The notes: a model not told the origin generated them from the sequence alone. Counted from the first letter of the stretch, positions 35,398 to 45,413 are shown. The stretch: 64,000 nt of DNA from Xanthobacteraceae bacterium 501b (GCA_000378025.1 KB899087.1:4734001-4798000); one strand, 5' to 3'. Program-made: numbers and translations.

Positions 35398-36527
35398 AAC
35401 GCGGCTTCGACATTCTGGTCGCCGGACCGCTGCTCGTTGTCCTGCTTCCGGTGTTTCTCGTTCTCGTGCTGCTTGTGCGCGCCCGGCTGGGCTCGCCCGT
35501 CCTGTTCCGCCAGCAACGGCCGGGATTGCACGGAAAGCCGCTCGAGATCATCAAGTTCCGCACCATGACGGACGCGCGCGACAGCGAGGGGCGGTTGCTT
35601 CCTGATGGCGAGCGCCTGACCCGCTTCGGCCGTTTCCTGCGCTCCTCAAGCCTGGATGAGCTCCCCGAGCTCTGGAACGTCCTCAAGGGCGAGATGAGCC
35701 TTGTCGGGCCCCGGCCGCTGCTGATGGAGTATCTTCCGCTTTATTCACCGCAACAGGCCCGCCGCCATGAGGTGCGCCCGGGCATCACCGGCTGGGCGCA
35801 GGTGAACGGGCGCAACGCGATTTCATGGGACGAGAAGTTTGCCATGGACGTCTGGTACGTCGACAATCGCAGCTTGATTCTCGACATTCGCGTCCTGGCG
35901 CTTACGGTTCTGAAGGTTTTCAAGCGCGAGGGTATAAGCGCCGTGGGCGAGGCGACCATGTTTCCATTTGGTGGAAATAATACAAAGGCTCAATGGAAAG
36001 CGGCTACGATATATGAAACAGCAAAAATAATAAGGAGAGAAAATTTATATATTGGATCAAACTCGCAGATTGATGATTTCACATTCATAAATGCGGGTTC
36101 GCGAACTGAGATCGGGAGGTTTGTACATATCGCAGCGTTCAGCTCTGTAATCGGTGGTGGCGAGCTGGTCATCGAGGACTTCGCCGGGCTGAGCGCTGGC
36201 TGTCGGATCATAACGGGTAGCGATGATTTTGCTGGTCATGCGCTTACCAATCCCACAGTCCCTGCGGCATTCACGCAGGTCGTGCGCGGGAGAGTTCACA
36301 TCGGAAAACACGCGATTCTCGGAACAAATGTCATTGTATTTCCAAATGTAACGATCGGCGAAGGGGCGGCATTAGGGGCTGGCTGCATTGTTCGGAAGGA
36401 TGTCCAGCCATGGGGGGTTTATGTCGGAGCGGAGTGTAGACTTATAAAGCCGCGACCGAGCGCTGATATATTACGTCTGGAGGCCGAACTCCTGAGCTCG
36501 CTAACGAAGGGCGCGAATAATTGCTAG
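35394..36527 (+). CDS. Bifunctional PglC-like phosphoglycosyltransferase fused to a left-handed beta-helix acyltransferase
   Basis: A 377-residue fusion. Residues 1-~200 are a complete small monotopic phosphoglycosyltransferase that loads the first sugar-phosphate on undecaprenyl phosphate: membrane anchor [41 protein letters not shown], catalytic [24 protein letters not shown] and [12 protein letters not shown]. Residues ~210-377 are a hexapeptide-repeat acyltransferase ([45 protein letters not shown]). Neisseria PglB combines the same two activities. The acyltransferase DNA is AT-rich: 17 of 60 bases are G or C at 36001-36060, against a GC-rich background, a sign of transfer. The 3' end overlaps the aminotransferase gene. 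Confidence 0.9.
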   Translation: MKRGFDILVAGPLLVVLLPVFLVLVLLVRARLGSPVLFRQQRPGLHGKPLEIIKFRTMTDARDSEGRLLPDGERLTRFGRFLRSSSLDELPELWNVLKGEMSLVGPRPLLMEYLPLYSPQQARRHEVRPGITGWAQVNGRNAISWDEKFAMDVWYVDNRSLILDIRVLALTVLKVFKREGISAVGEATMFPFGGNNTKAQWKAATIYETAKIIRRENLYIGSNSQIDDFTFINAGSRTEIGRFVHIAAFSSVIGGGELVIEDFAGLSAGCRIITGSDDFAGHALTNPTVPAAFTQVVRGRVHIGKHAILGTNVIVFPNVTIGEGAALGAGCIVRKDVQPWGVYVGAECRLIKPRPSADILRLEAELLSSLTKGANNC

Positions 36528-37735
36528 GTTCGCCCCCCTTTTCTCCCTGGCCGAGCGTCACCTCCGAGGAGATGGAGGCCGTCCAGCGCGTCTTTGCCTC
36601 TAACAAGGTCAACTACTGGACCGGCGAGGAGGGGCGGCTGTTCGAGCGCGAATTCGCCGCCTGGGCCGGCACGCGCCACGCCATCGCCCTTGCCAATGGC
36701 ACGGTGGCACTGGATCTCGCCCTGCATGGCCTTGGCATCGGGCCGGGCGACGAGGTTATCGTCACCCCTCGCACCTTCATCGCCTCAGTGTCCTGCGTGG
36801 TGAATGCGGGGGCGACGCCGGTCTTCGCCGATGTTGACCGCGACAGCGGCAACCTGACCGCGGATAGCATCGCCGCCGTCCTCACCCCCCGCACCCGCGC
36901 CGTGGTGTTGGTCCATCTGGCGGGATGGCCCTGCGATATGGACCCGATCATGGAACTATCGGCGCGGCACGGCTTCAAGGTGATCGAGGATTGCGCCCAG
37001 GCCCATGGCGCCCGCTATCGCGGCCGCAGCGTCGGCTCGATCGGCCATGTCGGTGCCTGGTCCTTCTGCCAGGACAAGATCATGACCACTGGCGGCGAGG
37101 GTGGCATGGTCACTACCGACGACGCCGATCTCTGGGCCCGCATGTGGGCCTACAAGGACCACGGCAAAAGCTGGGACGCGGTGTATAACCGCCAGCACCC
37201 GCCGGGCTTCCGCTGGCTGCATGAGAGCTTCGGCACCAATTGGCGCATGCTCGAAATGCAGGCCGCGATCGGGCGTGTGCAACTGCGGCATGTCGATGAC
37301 TGGGTGGCCACGCGGCGCGCCAATGCCGAGAGGATACTGGACGCGATCGCACCTTTCGCCGGCTGCGGCCTGCGCGTGCCGGTCCTGCCGAACCGCGGCG
37401 CGCTCGCCTCATCGACGGATGGTCACGCCCGCTACAAGCTTTACGTTTATGTGCAGCTGCATAAACTGCGAGATGGCTGGTCGCGCGACCGCATCATATC
37501 CGAGATAAATGCGCTCAATGTGCCCTGTTATCAGGGCAGTTGCTCGGAGGTTTATCTGGAGAAGGCCTTCGAGGCGACAGGCTGGCGGCCACGGGAAAGG
37601 CTGCCGGTGGCGCGCGAGCTGGGGCAGACAAGTGTGATGTTTCTTGTCCACCCCACTTTGACGGAGAGCGAGGTGGCGCGCGCCGGCATATCCGCTGCGC
37701 AGATCCTGGCCCGAGCGTTTCGGGAAAAGCAGTGA
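36521..37735 (+). CDS. DegT/DnrJ/EryC1/StrS-family sugar aminotransferase
   Basis: PLP enzyme of 404 residues that aminates a keto-sugar nucleotide. PLP Lys186 lies in SFCQDKIMTTGGEGG; EDCAQAHGA carries the Asp that contacts the pyridine nitrogen, and ALANGTVALDLAL the phosphate loop. TTG 36521 is used and overlaps the previous stop, indicating coupling. With the downstream 4,6-dehydratase and upstream acyltransferase it completes a PglF-PglE-PglD type series, so it probably makes UDP-4-amino-4,6-dideoxy-GlcNAc. GC content is back to the normal high value, unlike the preceding acyltransferase part. Confidence 0.92.
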   Translation: MLGSPPFSPWPSVTSEEMEAVQRVFASNKVNYWTGEEGRLFEREFAAWAGTRHAIALANGTVALDLALHGLGIGPGDEVIVTPRTFIASVSCVVNAGATPVFADVDRDSGNLTADSIAAVLTPRTRAVVLVHLAGWPCDMDPIMELSARHGFKVIEDCAQAHGARYRGRSVGSIGHVGAWSFCQDKIMTTGGEGGMVTTDDADLWARMWAYKDHGKSWDAVYNRQHPPGFRWLHESFGTNWRMLEMQAAIGRVQLRHVDDWVATRRANAERILDAIAPFAGCGLRVPVLPNRGALASSTDGHARYKLYVYVQLHKLRDGWSRDRIISEINALNVPCYQGSCSEVYLEKAFEATGWRPRERLPVARELGQTSVMFLVHPTLTESEVARAGISAAQILARAFREKQ

Positions 37736-37802
37736 GGTCTTTTCCTATTGGAGGATACACGCCTTATGGGCGTAGAGAGCAGTGCGCGGGACAGAAATGT
37801 AA

Positions 37803-39755
37803 ATGACAGGGCACGCGCTCAATTATCTGATCGGGCTCAGCCGCGGGAAGAAGCGGGCCGTGCTCTATTTCGTGGACGCTTCGCTCCTGGCGGCCAGCTT
37901 CTTCCTGGCGATGGCCTTGCGGCTGGACAGTTTCTCGCTCGCCTTCGCGCCCGAAAGCTGGGCCGTGTTCGTGATCGTGCTGCCCCTGACGATCGGGCTG
38001 CTTCATTTGCTCGGGCTCTATCGGGTGGTCGTCCGGCATATTTCGGGCCGCACGCTGCGGGAGCTCGCCATCGGCGCAGCGATTTCCTCGGTCATTCTTC
38101 TCGCCGGGGCCAAGGGGCTGGATCTGTTCCTGCCGCGTTCCGTGCCGATCATCTACTGGCTGTTGGCAATGGTCTCGCTCGGCGGCGCGCGTTTCGGCCT
38201 GCGCGCGCTCTATCTCCAGCGCCAGTCGCGTCTGAGGGCGCCCGTGGTGATTTATGGCGCGGGCCGTGCCGGCCAGCAATTACTCGCCTCGCTCCAGGGG
38301 AGCGAATATGCCCCCGTCGCCTTTGTCGATGACGCACCGGAACTGCAGGGGCGGGACATGGGCGGCTACCGGGTTCACCCGACCCGCGCGCTGGCCGACC
38401 TTGTCGCCGAGTACGAGGTCGAGAACGTTCTCCTCGCCATTCCCAGCGCCACGCGCCTGCAGCGCAAGGTGATCCTGGAGCGGCTGGTGCCGCTGGGTCT
38501 GCGGGTGCGGACCATACCGGGCATCACCGATGTCGTGTCGGGCCGGGCGCAGTTAACTGAGCTGCGGGAGGTGTCGATCGAGGATCTGCTGGGCCGCGAC
38601 CTCATCCCGCCCCAGCAGGAGCTTCTCGACGCCAATATCCGCGGCAAGGTGGTGATGGTCACGGGCGCTGGGGGATCCATCGGCAGCGAACTGTGCCGGC
38701 AGATCCTGCGCCAGGGGCCTGCCCGGCTGGTGCTGCTGGAACTGTCGGAATACGCCCTCTACAGCGTCGATCAGGAACTGCGGCCGCTGGCGGTGGCCGA
38801 GGACGTGCGGATTCCGATCGTGCCGCTGCTGGCCTCCGTCACCGATAGACCCCTGATCGAGGACCTGCTTCGCCGCTTCAAGGTCGACACCTTGTTCCAT
38901 GCCGCCGCCTACAAGCATGTGCCGCTGGTGGAGCACAATGTGGTGGAGGGCGTGCGCAACAACGTGTTCGGCACGCTGATCCTGGCCGAGGCGGCGCTCG
39001 CCTGCGGGGTCGGCGCCTTCGTGCTGATCTCGACCGATAAGGCAGTGCGCCCCACCAACATCATGGGGGCCTCCAAGCGGATGGCGGAGCTGGTCTGCCA
39101 GACGGCGGCGGCGCAGGCGGAGACGGAGACGGTGTTCTCCATCGTGCGCTTCGGCAATGTGCTGGGCTCCTCCGGATCGGTCATTCCGCTGTTCCGCCAG
39201 CAGATCGAGGCCGGCGGCCCGATTACCGTGACGCACCCCGAGATTACCCGTTATTTCATGGCGATACCGGAGGCGGCGCAACTGGTGATCCAGGCCGGTG
39301 CGATGGCGCGGGGCGGAGATGTGTTCATTCTGGACATGGGCGAGCCGGTGCGGATCGTCGACCTCGCCATCCGCATGGCGCGGCTCAGCGGGCTCACCCC
39401 TGTGATTGCGGAAGGTATTCGCCGGGAAGGTGCGCCACCCGAAGGCGACATCGAGATCAGGTTCACCGGGCTGCGGCCCGGCGAAAAGCTCTATGAGGAG
39501 TTGCTGATCGGCGGCGCGGCACAGGAGACGCAGCACCCGCGCATCATGACCACGACCGATCGGTCGTTGACGGCCGCCGAGCTGAAAGAGCTTCTCCGAC
39601 AGCTCGAAGCGGCCTGCAATGCCCAGGACATTCCGGGCGTGCGCGCGATTTTGAGCGCTGCGCCCACAGGCTACGTGCCCGATGACGGTATCGCCGATCT
39701 CTTCTGGCAAGCGCGTGAAGCCGCGCTGCCGGAGCGTCGCTCGCTGCATGGCTAG
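37803..39755 (+). CDS. PglF/WbpM-type UDP-N-acetylhexosamine 4,6-dehydratase
   Basis: Membrane-bound nucleotide-sugar dehydratase of 650 residues. Four N-terminal helices (about 15-130) precede a CoA-binding-like Rossmann domain (PVVIYGAGRAGQQLL near residue 150) and the catalytic SDR domain beginning KVVMVTGAGGSIGSELCRQIL (near 283) with FHAAAYKHVPLVE, LISTDKAVRPTNIMGASKRMAE and FGNVLGSSGSVIPLF. The TDK and MGASK motifs replace the usual Tyr-x-x-x-Lys, as in WbpM, PglF and CapD. It forms the UDP-4-keto-6-deoxy sugar used by the upstream aminotransferase. It starts 67 bp after that gene. Confidence 0.95.
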   Translation: MTGHALNYLIGLSRGKKRAVLYFVDASLLAASFFLAMALRLDSFSLAFAPESWAVFVIVLPLTIGLLHLLGLYRVVVRHISGRTLRELAIGAAISSVILLAGAKGLDLFLPRSVPIIYWLLAMVSLGGARFGLRALYLQRQSRLRAPVVIYGAGRAGQQLLASLQGSEYAPVAFVDDAPELQGRDMGGYRVHPTRALADLVAEYEVENVLLAIPSATRLQRKVILERLVPLGLRVRTIPGITDVVSGRAQLTELREVSIEDLLGRDLIPPQQELLDANIRGKVVMVTGAGGSIGSELCRQILRQGPARLVLLELSEYALYSVDQELRPLAVAEDVRIPIVPLLASVTDRPLIEDLLRRFKVDTLFHAAAYKHVPLVEHNVVEGVRNNVFGTLILAEAALACGVGAFVLISTDKAVRPTNIMGASKRMAELVCQTAAAQAETETVFSIVRFGNVLGSSGSVIPLFRQQIEAGGPITVTHPEITRYFMAIPEAAQLVIQAGAMARGGDVFILDMGEPVRIVDLAIRMARLSGLTPVIAEGIRREGAPPEGDIEIRFTGLRPGEKLYEELLIGGAAQETQHPRIMTTTDRSLTAAELKELLRQLEAACNAQDIPGVRAILSAAPTGYVPDDGIADLFWQAREAALPERRSLHG

Positions 39756-40009
39756 ACGCCGCCCGCCGCCATACCCCGGTAGGTACGTGAGCGAGCGCCT
39801 TGAATAATCGGCGCCGGCGCGTCGCCTGACGGCGATTGCATGGCGTCCGAGGCCATGCCACAAGCGACCTTGATGCCGCCCAGCACGAGGCTCACTCAGC
39901 CGGCGTGTGGAGAGGTCATGCCTATAGTCACCGTCGGCAGGGCCTACTGAGGGCCGGGCGGAACACCGCCAGAGACAGCGACACATTGAGCGCCGCAAGG
40001 ATCGCGACA

Positions 40010-41782
40010 TTGACGTCAGACATTCCCCTTTGGTCCGCCCTGCGTGCCGCGTTTCGCGAATTGTCGCCGCGCCGCCGCCTCGCCGTCGTGCCGCTGCTTC
40101 TGCTGATGTTCACGGGCGCGGTGGCAGAGCTTGTCAGTCTCGGCGCACTGATCTCCTTCCTGTCGCTGATCGCCCAACCTGAGCGGATCCAGCAGGCCGG
40201 TCCGGTCGGCATGCTGTTCCGGGCGGTCGGTGCCGAAACACCGCTGCATGTTGTGGGTCTCTCGACAGCGCTGTTCGCCACCGCCGCCCTCGTCGCGATG
40301 GGATTGCGGCTATTGCTGACGCGAGCGACGCTCGGTTTCGCTTTTGGCGTGGCCTATGAACTCGGTGTGCGCCTGTTCGCCAATGTGCTCCACCAGAGCT
40401 ACATTTACCACACGCAGGGCAATTCCAGCACCGTCATCGCCGCCATCAACAAGGCGCAGATCGTCACCGGAGAGCTTCTGCTGCCGGCCCTGCAGGCGGT
40501 CGTGGCCACCGTCATAGCCCTGTTCATCATCGCCGGGCTGGTGTGGGTGGATCCCCTGCTGGCGCTTCTTCTCGGCGGGCTGTTCGCGGCCATCTACCTG
40601 ACGATGTCGGCCATCACCCAAATTCAGCTTCGGCGCAATGGCAAGATTCTCGCGCAGATGCAGGAAGCCCGCGTGAAGATCATGCAGGAAGGACTGGGCG
40701 GCATCCGCGACATCCTGATCGACCGTTCGCAGCCCGTCTTCATCGAGGCCTATGAGCGTACCGAGGCGTCGCTGCGCGACGCGCGTGCCGCCTCGAGCTT
40801 CGCCGCGCAGTCCCCGCGCTTCATCGTCGAGGGGTTAGGCATGATCGTGGTGGCGGTCGTCGCGGCGGTGTTGGCGGTGCGGCATGGCGGGCTCGTCGAC
40901 GCGATTCCCATTCTCGGCGTGCTCGCGCTGGGGGCCCAGCGCCTGCTGCCGTTGCTGCAGATCATCTATAGCGCCTGGGCCATGTCGGCGGCCGGCCGCC
41001 AGTCGCTGATCGATCTCCTGCGGCTGCTGGCGCGGCCTGTGTCCTCGGAGCCCGAGCGGCAGGAGGCGATCACCTTCGATCACGCGCTGGAGCTCGATCG
41101 GGTGGGGTATCGCTACGGCGAGAATGGGCGGCCCGTGTTGACCGACATCTGTCTGCGGATTCCGCGGGGCGCGCGCATCGGCATCGCTGGGCAGACCGGC
41201 AGCGGCAAGTCGACCCTCATGGACCTCATCATCGGCCTGCTGGAGCCGACCGAGGGGTTGATCCGCATCGACGGCGCGCCGCTGACCGCGCATAACCGCG
41301 CGGCCTGGCAGCAGCATGTCGCCCATGTGCCGCAGGCGATCTTTCTTTCCGACGCGAGCGTGACGCAGAACATCGCCTTCGGTGTGCGCGACAATGAGGT
41401 TGATCACGACCGGGTACGGCGTGCCGCGGAGCAGGCGGAACTCACGGATGTCATCGCGGCGCTGCCCGAGGGCTATGCCACCCGCGTCGGCGAGCGCGGC
41501 ATCCAGCTTTCCGGCGGGCAGCGCCAGCGCATCGGCATTGCGCGTGCGCTCTACAAGCAGGCGTCGGTGCTGGTGTTCGACGAAGCCACCAGCGCGCTCG
41601 ACAACGACACTGAAGCCTCCGTAATGCGTGCCATCGAGCGGCTGGACCGGCAACTCACCATCCTCATCATTGCCCACCGGCTGACGACGCTGGAAGGTTG
41701 CGACGAGGTCATCCGGCTGGAGAAGGGGCGCATTCTGCGACGGCCGGCGGTGGCGAACGCGGCGTCGACGGCCGGTTCCTGA
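40010..41782 (+). CDS. PglK-type ABC transporter (lipid-linked oligosaccharide flippase)
   Basis: Half-size ABC exporter, about 590 residues, with six membrane helices (residues ~20-300) and an ATPase domain: Walker A GQTGSGKST, signature LSGGQRQRIGIARAL, Walker B VLVFDEATSALD, switch IAHRLTT. TTG 40010 is chosen because AAGGA lies eight bases upstream; the frame stays open to 39836 but that part looks non-coding. In Campylobacter PglK flips undecaprenyl-linked glycan. The locus has no Wzx-like protein that I can find, so this protein is the likely flippase. Export of another amphiphile is possible. Confidence 0.85.
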   Translation: MTSDIPLWSALRAAFRELSPRRRLAVVPLLLLMFTGAVAELVSLGALISFLSLIAQPERIQQAGPVGMLFRAVGAETPLHVVGLSTALFATAALVAMGLRLLLTRATLGFAFGVAYELGVRLFANVLHQSYIYHTQGNSSTVIAAINKAQIVTGELLLPALQAVVATVIALFIIAGLVWVDPLLALLLGGLFAAIYLTMSAITQIQLRRNGKILAQMQEARVKIMQEGLGGIRDILIDRSQPVFIEAYERTEASLRDARAASSFAAQSPRFIVEGLGMIVVAVVAAVLAVRHGGLVDAIPILGVLALGAQRLLPLLQIIYSAWAMSAAGRQSLIDLLRLLARPVSSEPERQEAITFDHALELDRVGYRYGENGRPVLTDICLRIPRGARIGIAGQTGSGKSTLMDLIIGLLEPTEGLIRIDGAPLTAHNRAAWQQHVAHVPQAIFLSDASVTQNIAFGVRDNEVDHDRVRRAAEQAELTDVIAALPEGYATRVGERGIQLSGGQRQRIGIARALYKQASVLVFDEATSALDNDTEASVMRAIERLDRQLTILIIAHRLTTLEGCDEVIRLEKGRILRRPAVANAASTAGS

Positions 41783-41835
41783 CGGTCCCTACGGGGTTGG
41801 CGGCCGGCTGACCGCCGTTCGCGTGCACGGGGTGG

Positions 41836-43053
41836 GTGCGCGCGGGCGAAGTTCCCTTGACGGCTACGTCCCGCTATACAGTGCCCAGCCATGGCAGTGA
41901 TTTTTCAACGCCGCAACCATTTCGGGAGGCCCACATCCGGATCGCTTTCTTCATTGGTATTATGGCCGGAGGAGGTTCCGAGCGGTCGACCAATCGCCTG
42001 GCGGGGGAACTGGTCGGGCGCGGTTATCAGGTCGATGTGGTCGCCAATAGCGTGCGCCGCGACATGGTCGACGAGGTGCCTGCGGGGGTGCGGCTGTTCG
42101 ATCTCGAGGCCGGGGGAACCGCCAAGGCAATTCTTCCCTATATCCGCTATCTCTGGCGGGAGAATCCGGACATCGTCATCGCCTGCCCGAGCAGTGTCGC
42201 TTTCGTGGCCGTGCTGGTGAACGGGACACTGACCCGGCGGCGGACCATCATCGTGGTGCAGCGGACCTTCGAGCAGGTACTGCATGGGCCGCAGGGGCGA
42301 CCGCGCTACGCGCTCCTGCAGAAGGTCGTGCTTCCTGCCTATCGCCGCGCGGCGGCGATCATCGCCGTGTCGCACGCCACCCGGCAGCAATTGCTCGGGA
42401 TTCCGGGGATACGGCCGGAGCGCGTTCACGTCATCCACAACCCGATCTGGAGTCCGGCGCTGGCGGAGCGGGCACGTGAACCCGTCTCCCACCCCTGGTT
42501 CGTGCAGGCCGGCGGCCCTCCGGTCATTCTCGCGGTCGGCCGTCTCGCGCCGGAGAAGGGCGTCGATGTTCTTCTGCGGGCCTTCGCCCTTCTTCGCCGC
42601 GAACGTGACGCCCGGCTACTGGTGCTTGGCGAAGGCCCCGAGCGGCCCGCGCTTGAGCGGCTGGTGGCCGAACTCGGGCTCACGGACAGCGTCCTGATGC
42701 CGGGCTTCGAGTCCAACCCCTTCGCCTATATGGCGCGCTCGTCGGTTCTCGTCCTGCCGTCCCGCCATGAGGCGCTGGCAAATGTTCTGGTCGAGGCTAT
42801 GGCGCTGGGCGTGCCGGTGGTCGCTACCGATTCTCCGGGCGGGTCGTCCGAGATTCTGGACAGTGGACGATGTGGCCGATTGGTTCCGGTGGACGATGCG
42901 GAGGCACTGGCGCTTGCCATGCGGCAGACACTCGATGCCCCGCTCAATCCCGAGCTTCTGAAGGAGAGGGCCCGCCATTTTTCTGCAACCAACTCGGTCG
43001 CTGCTGTCGAGCGGCTTTTTCGCGAGATCGGTGCAGTGGATCGGACCGCCTGA
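41836..43053 (+). CDS. GT4-family glycosyltransferase
   Basis: GT-B glycosyltransferase of about 380-405 residues. The N-terminal domain has IRIAFFIGIMAGGGSERSTNRLAGELVGRGYQV; the C-terminal nucleotide-sugar domain has VILAVGRLAPEKGVDVLLRAFALL, LVLGEGPERPALERL, LVLPSRHEALANVLVEAMALGVPVVATDSPGGSSEIL with the E-x7-E motif. It resembles PglA/PglJ-like enzymes. The start is uncertain: GTG 41836 is given, but GTG 41881 fits the family length better. It follows the flippase gene by about 50 bp and would add an internal sugar to the lipid-linked repeat. Confidence 0.88.
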   Translation: MRAGEVPLTATSRYTVPSHGSDFSTPQPFREAHIRIAFFIGIMAGGGSERSTNRLAGELVGRGYQVDVVANSVRRDMVDEVPAGVRLFDLEAGGTAKAILPYIRYLWRENPDIVIACPSSVAFVAVLVNGTLTRRRTIIVVQRTFEQVLHGPQGRPRYALLQKVVLPAYRRAAAIIAVSHATRQQLLGIPGIRPERVHVIHNPIWSPALAERAREPVSHPWFVQAGGPPVILAVGRLAPEKGVDVLLRAFALLRRERDARLLVLGEGPERPALERLVAELGLTDSVLMPGFESNPFAYMARSSVLVLPSRHEALANVLVEAMALGVPVVATDSPGGSSEILDSGRCGRLVPVDDAEALALAMRQTLDAPLNPELLKERARHFSATNSVAAVERLFREIGAVDRTA

Positions 43054-43249
43054 ATTGATCTGTCGCAGCATTTTCGGCGATGTCTGATAGATTTTCGTTA
43101 GAAAAAAGATGCCGCCGCTTGTTGATGGCCAGGCGTTTTCTCATCAACCCGGTGGGGGCGCCTGATTGGATAGGGCTGGTGTCCCTGGAGAGGATCGCCA
43201 ATGATGGCTGCGCCAGAAAAATGGGCCGTAACGCAGGGGCGGCGATGCC

Positions 43250-44398
43250 ATGGAAGATCCCTGGGACGATCCTTTGCCGGCGCGCCCCATGAGTAAGCGG
43301 TGCGTTCTCTATCTTGGCGGGTTCTACCTGTACCCGCCGGACGCCGCCGGCCGCCGGGTGCTTAGTATTGCCAGTCTCATTGCGAAGGAGGGATTCGAGG
43401 TCATTCTCTATCCCTCCAACATGGACGCGCCAGAGGGGACGGTGTTTTCCGCGAGCGAGAATTACGAAGCTGCCCGCGACCTCTCGCAACTGCCCCATCT
43501 GGCCTATGTCCGGCTTGTAGCCCGTGCCCTTCGTCGGCGGCGCCCCGATGCCGCGATCGTCTACAACCCGACCAGCCTGCTGGCGGCCACCGTGTGGCTG
43601 GTGGCGCAGCGGACAGGGACGCGGTGCGTTCTCGACGTGACCGAATGGTACCAGTATTCGCATTTCGGCTCCCTCAAATGGGTGCTCGAAATCTTTGTGC
43701 GGATGCATCTCGTCTACCGGCTCTTCGCGCGGGCCATCTGCGGCAGCTACTACCTTGCCGAGCATTTCGGGCGGAAGCTGTCGGTCGTCATCCCGCCGCT
43801 TCCCAGCATCGGGGCGGTGGCGGGCCCGCACGCACCGCCCCTCGCGCCGGGACCGCTTCGGCTCGTCTATGCCGGCTTTCCCGGCCAGCACAAGGACAAG
43901 ATTCCCGAGACCATCCAGTTTCTTGACGAGGTAGCTTTTGCGACGCCATTTCCGATCGAGCTCCATCTGGCCGGCCCCGAACGCAGCCAGATCGGCGATC
44001 TAATGCCGCGCTCCGGCAATTTCCGGCTTATCGCGCATGGCCGGCTGGGCAGGGAAGAACTGCGCGACCTCTATGCGTTGTGCCACCTGTCGGTCCTCAT
44101 CCGCAGCAATGAGCGCTACGAATGGGCGGGCTTTCCGATGAAAGCCACTGAGAGCTGGGCGAGCGGCGTGCCGGTCGTGGTCATGTCGCATTCACGCTTC
44201 GCCCAGACCGCCACCGCCTATGGTGCCTCCGTCGTCATCGATCCCCAGGACCCTGTCGGCTCCCTGCGGAACGGGCTTACGACTCTCTACGGCAACCCGG
44301 ACGCCTATCGCGAGAAATCCACTGGGGCGCTGCGCCTGGTCGAAGACAGGCACAGCCCGGAAACATATCGGGAAAGCATTCGCCGGATTCTTCTCTAG
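43250..44398 (+). CDS. Glycosyltransferase (GT-B fold, GT4-like)
   Basis: A 382-residue glycosyltransferase with weaker family similarity. The N-terminus RCVLYLGGFYLYPPDAAGRRVLSIASLIAKEG is a typical GT-B opening; VIYNPTSL-like AAIVYNPTSLLAATVWLVAQ and the C-terminal LRLVYAGFPGQHKDKIPET, LHLAGPERS and SNERYEWAGFPMKATESWASGVPVVVMSHSRF are consistent with GT4 donors. ATG 43250 is given; ATG 43289 (MSKRCVLY) is an equally good start with a more usual N-terminus. The 196-bp gap upstream holds no gene. A 128-bp gap separates its end from an insertion sequence. Confidence 0.8.
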   Translation: MEDPWDDPLPARPMSKRCVLYLGGFYLYPPDAAGRRVLSIASLIAKEGFEVILYPSNMDAPEGTVFSASENYEAARDLSQLPHLAYVRLVARALRRRRPDAAIVYNPTSLLAATVWLVAQRTGTRCVLDVTEWYQYSHFGSLKWVLEIFVRMHLVYRLFARAICGSYYLAEHFGRKLSVVIPPLPSIGAVAGPHAPPLAPGPLRLVYAGFPGQHKDKIPETIQFLDEVAFATPFPIELHLAGPERSQIGDLMPRSGNFRLIAHGRLGREELRDLYALCHLSVLIRSNERYEWAGFPMKATESWASGVPVVVMSHSRFAQTATAYGASVVIDPQDPVGSLRNGLTTLYGNPDAYREKSTGALRLVEDRHSPETYRESIRRILL

Positions 44399-44577
44399 TG
44401 CATTTTGCACGAAATTTGAGAAGGCCGAGGAATTGGGCAACAGGGCCGTTTATCTCCAAGGTCGTTCAATACCCATGACGTGAGCCCTGATACTCCTCCA
44501 GATTTAGGTAGAGTCCGTCGATCAATTGATCCGAGACCATTTTCTGGACCGCCGGAAGCTGGAGTTTCCGGGCTGCT

Positions 44578-45381
44578 TCACGGCGGTGGGCTGGCTACGC
44601 CGCCGGGGTTCTGCAACGCGATCGGGGGCTTGTGGCCGATGGCCCCGTGCGGCCGATCCTCGTTGTAGTATCTGACCCAAGCCTCCATCTTTTCGGCCGC
44701 ATCCGCAAGCGTCAGGAACCAGTGCGTGTTCAGGCACTCGCTCCGGAAGCGGCCATTGAAAGCCTCGATGAAGGCGTTGTCGGTGGGCTTGCCGGGCCGG
44801 GAGAAGTCCAGCGTGACCCCCTTGGCATAGGCCCACAGATCGAGGTCGCGGGAGATGAACTCGGAGCCCTGGTCGACCCGGATGGTCCGCGGATAGCCCA
44901 TCTTGGCGCAAACCCTCTCCAGGGTCGCCACCACGTGCTCGGCCCGATAGCTGAAACGCGGATCCACCACCGGTGAGAAGCGAGAGAAGGTGTCGACGAC
45001 CGTCAGCACCCGGATCTTGCGGCCGGTGGCCAGCTGGTCATGGACAAAGTTCATCGCCCAGACATCGTTCGGCCGGGTGGCCGGCGTCCGGTCCTCCCGC
45101 AACTTCGCCTTCACCCGACGCTTCGGCGTCTTGTTGCGCAGCTGCAGGCCTAACTCGTTGTAAATCCGCCGGGTTCGCTTCTGGTTGATGATCCAGCCCT
45201 CCCGGCGCAGCAGCACCTGCACGCGTCTGTAGCCGTAGCGGACGCGCGTTTCACAGATCGTCCTGATGCGGGCCGCCAACGGGGCCTGGTCGGGTCGGCA
45301 GGATCTGTAGTGGTAGGTGGACCGGTCGAACTCCAGAGCCGCACAGGCCCGGCGGATCGACACCTGCCACTCGCCACACAT
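44578..45381 (-). CDS. IS407-group transposase OrfB (integrase core)
   Basis: DDE transposase part, 267 residues from the first ATG. The helical HTH_21 region (RVRYGYRRVQVLLRREGW) is followed by the rve domain with DVWAMNF (first Asp), IRVDQGSEFIS (second Asp) and NAFIEAFNGRFRSECLN (Glu), and RYYNEDRPH GAIGHKPP at the end. No stop interrupts it. It is normally made as an OrfAB fusion by -1 frameshifting; the frame relation to orfA (-1) and an A5 run at 45419-45423 fit this. Confidence 0.92.
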   Translation of the reverse strand: MCGEWQVSIRRACAALEFDRSTYHYRSCRPDQAPLAARIRTICETRVRYGYRRVQVLLRREGWIINQKRTRRIYNELGLQLRNKTPKRRVKAKLREDRTPATRPNDVWAMNFVHDQLATGRKIRVLTVVDTFSRFSPVVDPRFSYRAEHVVATLERVCAKMGYPRTIRVDQGSEFISRDLDLWAYAKGVTLDFSRPGKPTDNAFIEAFNGRFRSECLNTHWFLTLADAAEKMEAWVRYYNEDRPHGAIGHKPPIALQNPGGVASPPP

Positions 45382-45413
45382 CCTGCCGACGAGCTCGCGC
45401 TTGCGACCAGGCC

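Noticed and set aside
39836..40009. N-terminal extension of the ABC flippase from ATG 39836
   Set aside because: The extension (His/Arg-rich, no similarity to exporters) looks non-coding; TTG 40010 has a good ribosome-binding site.
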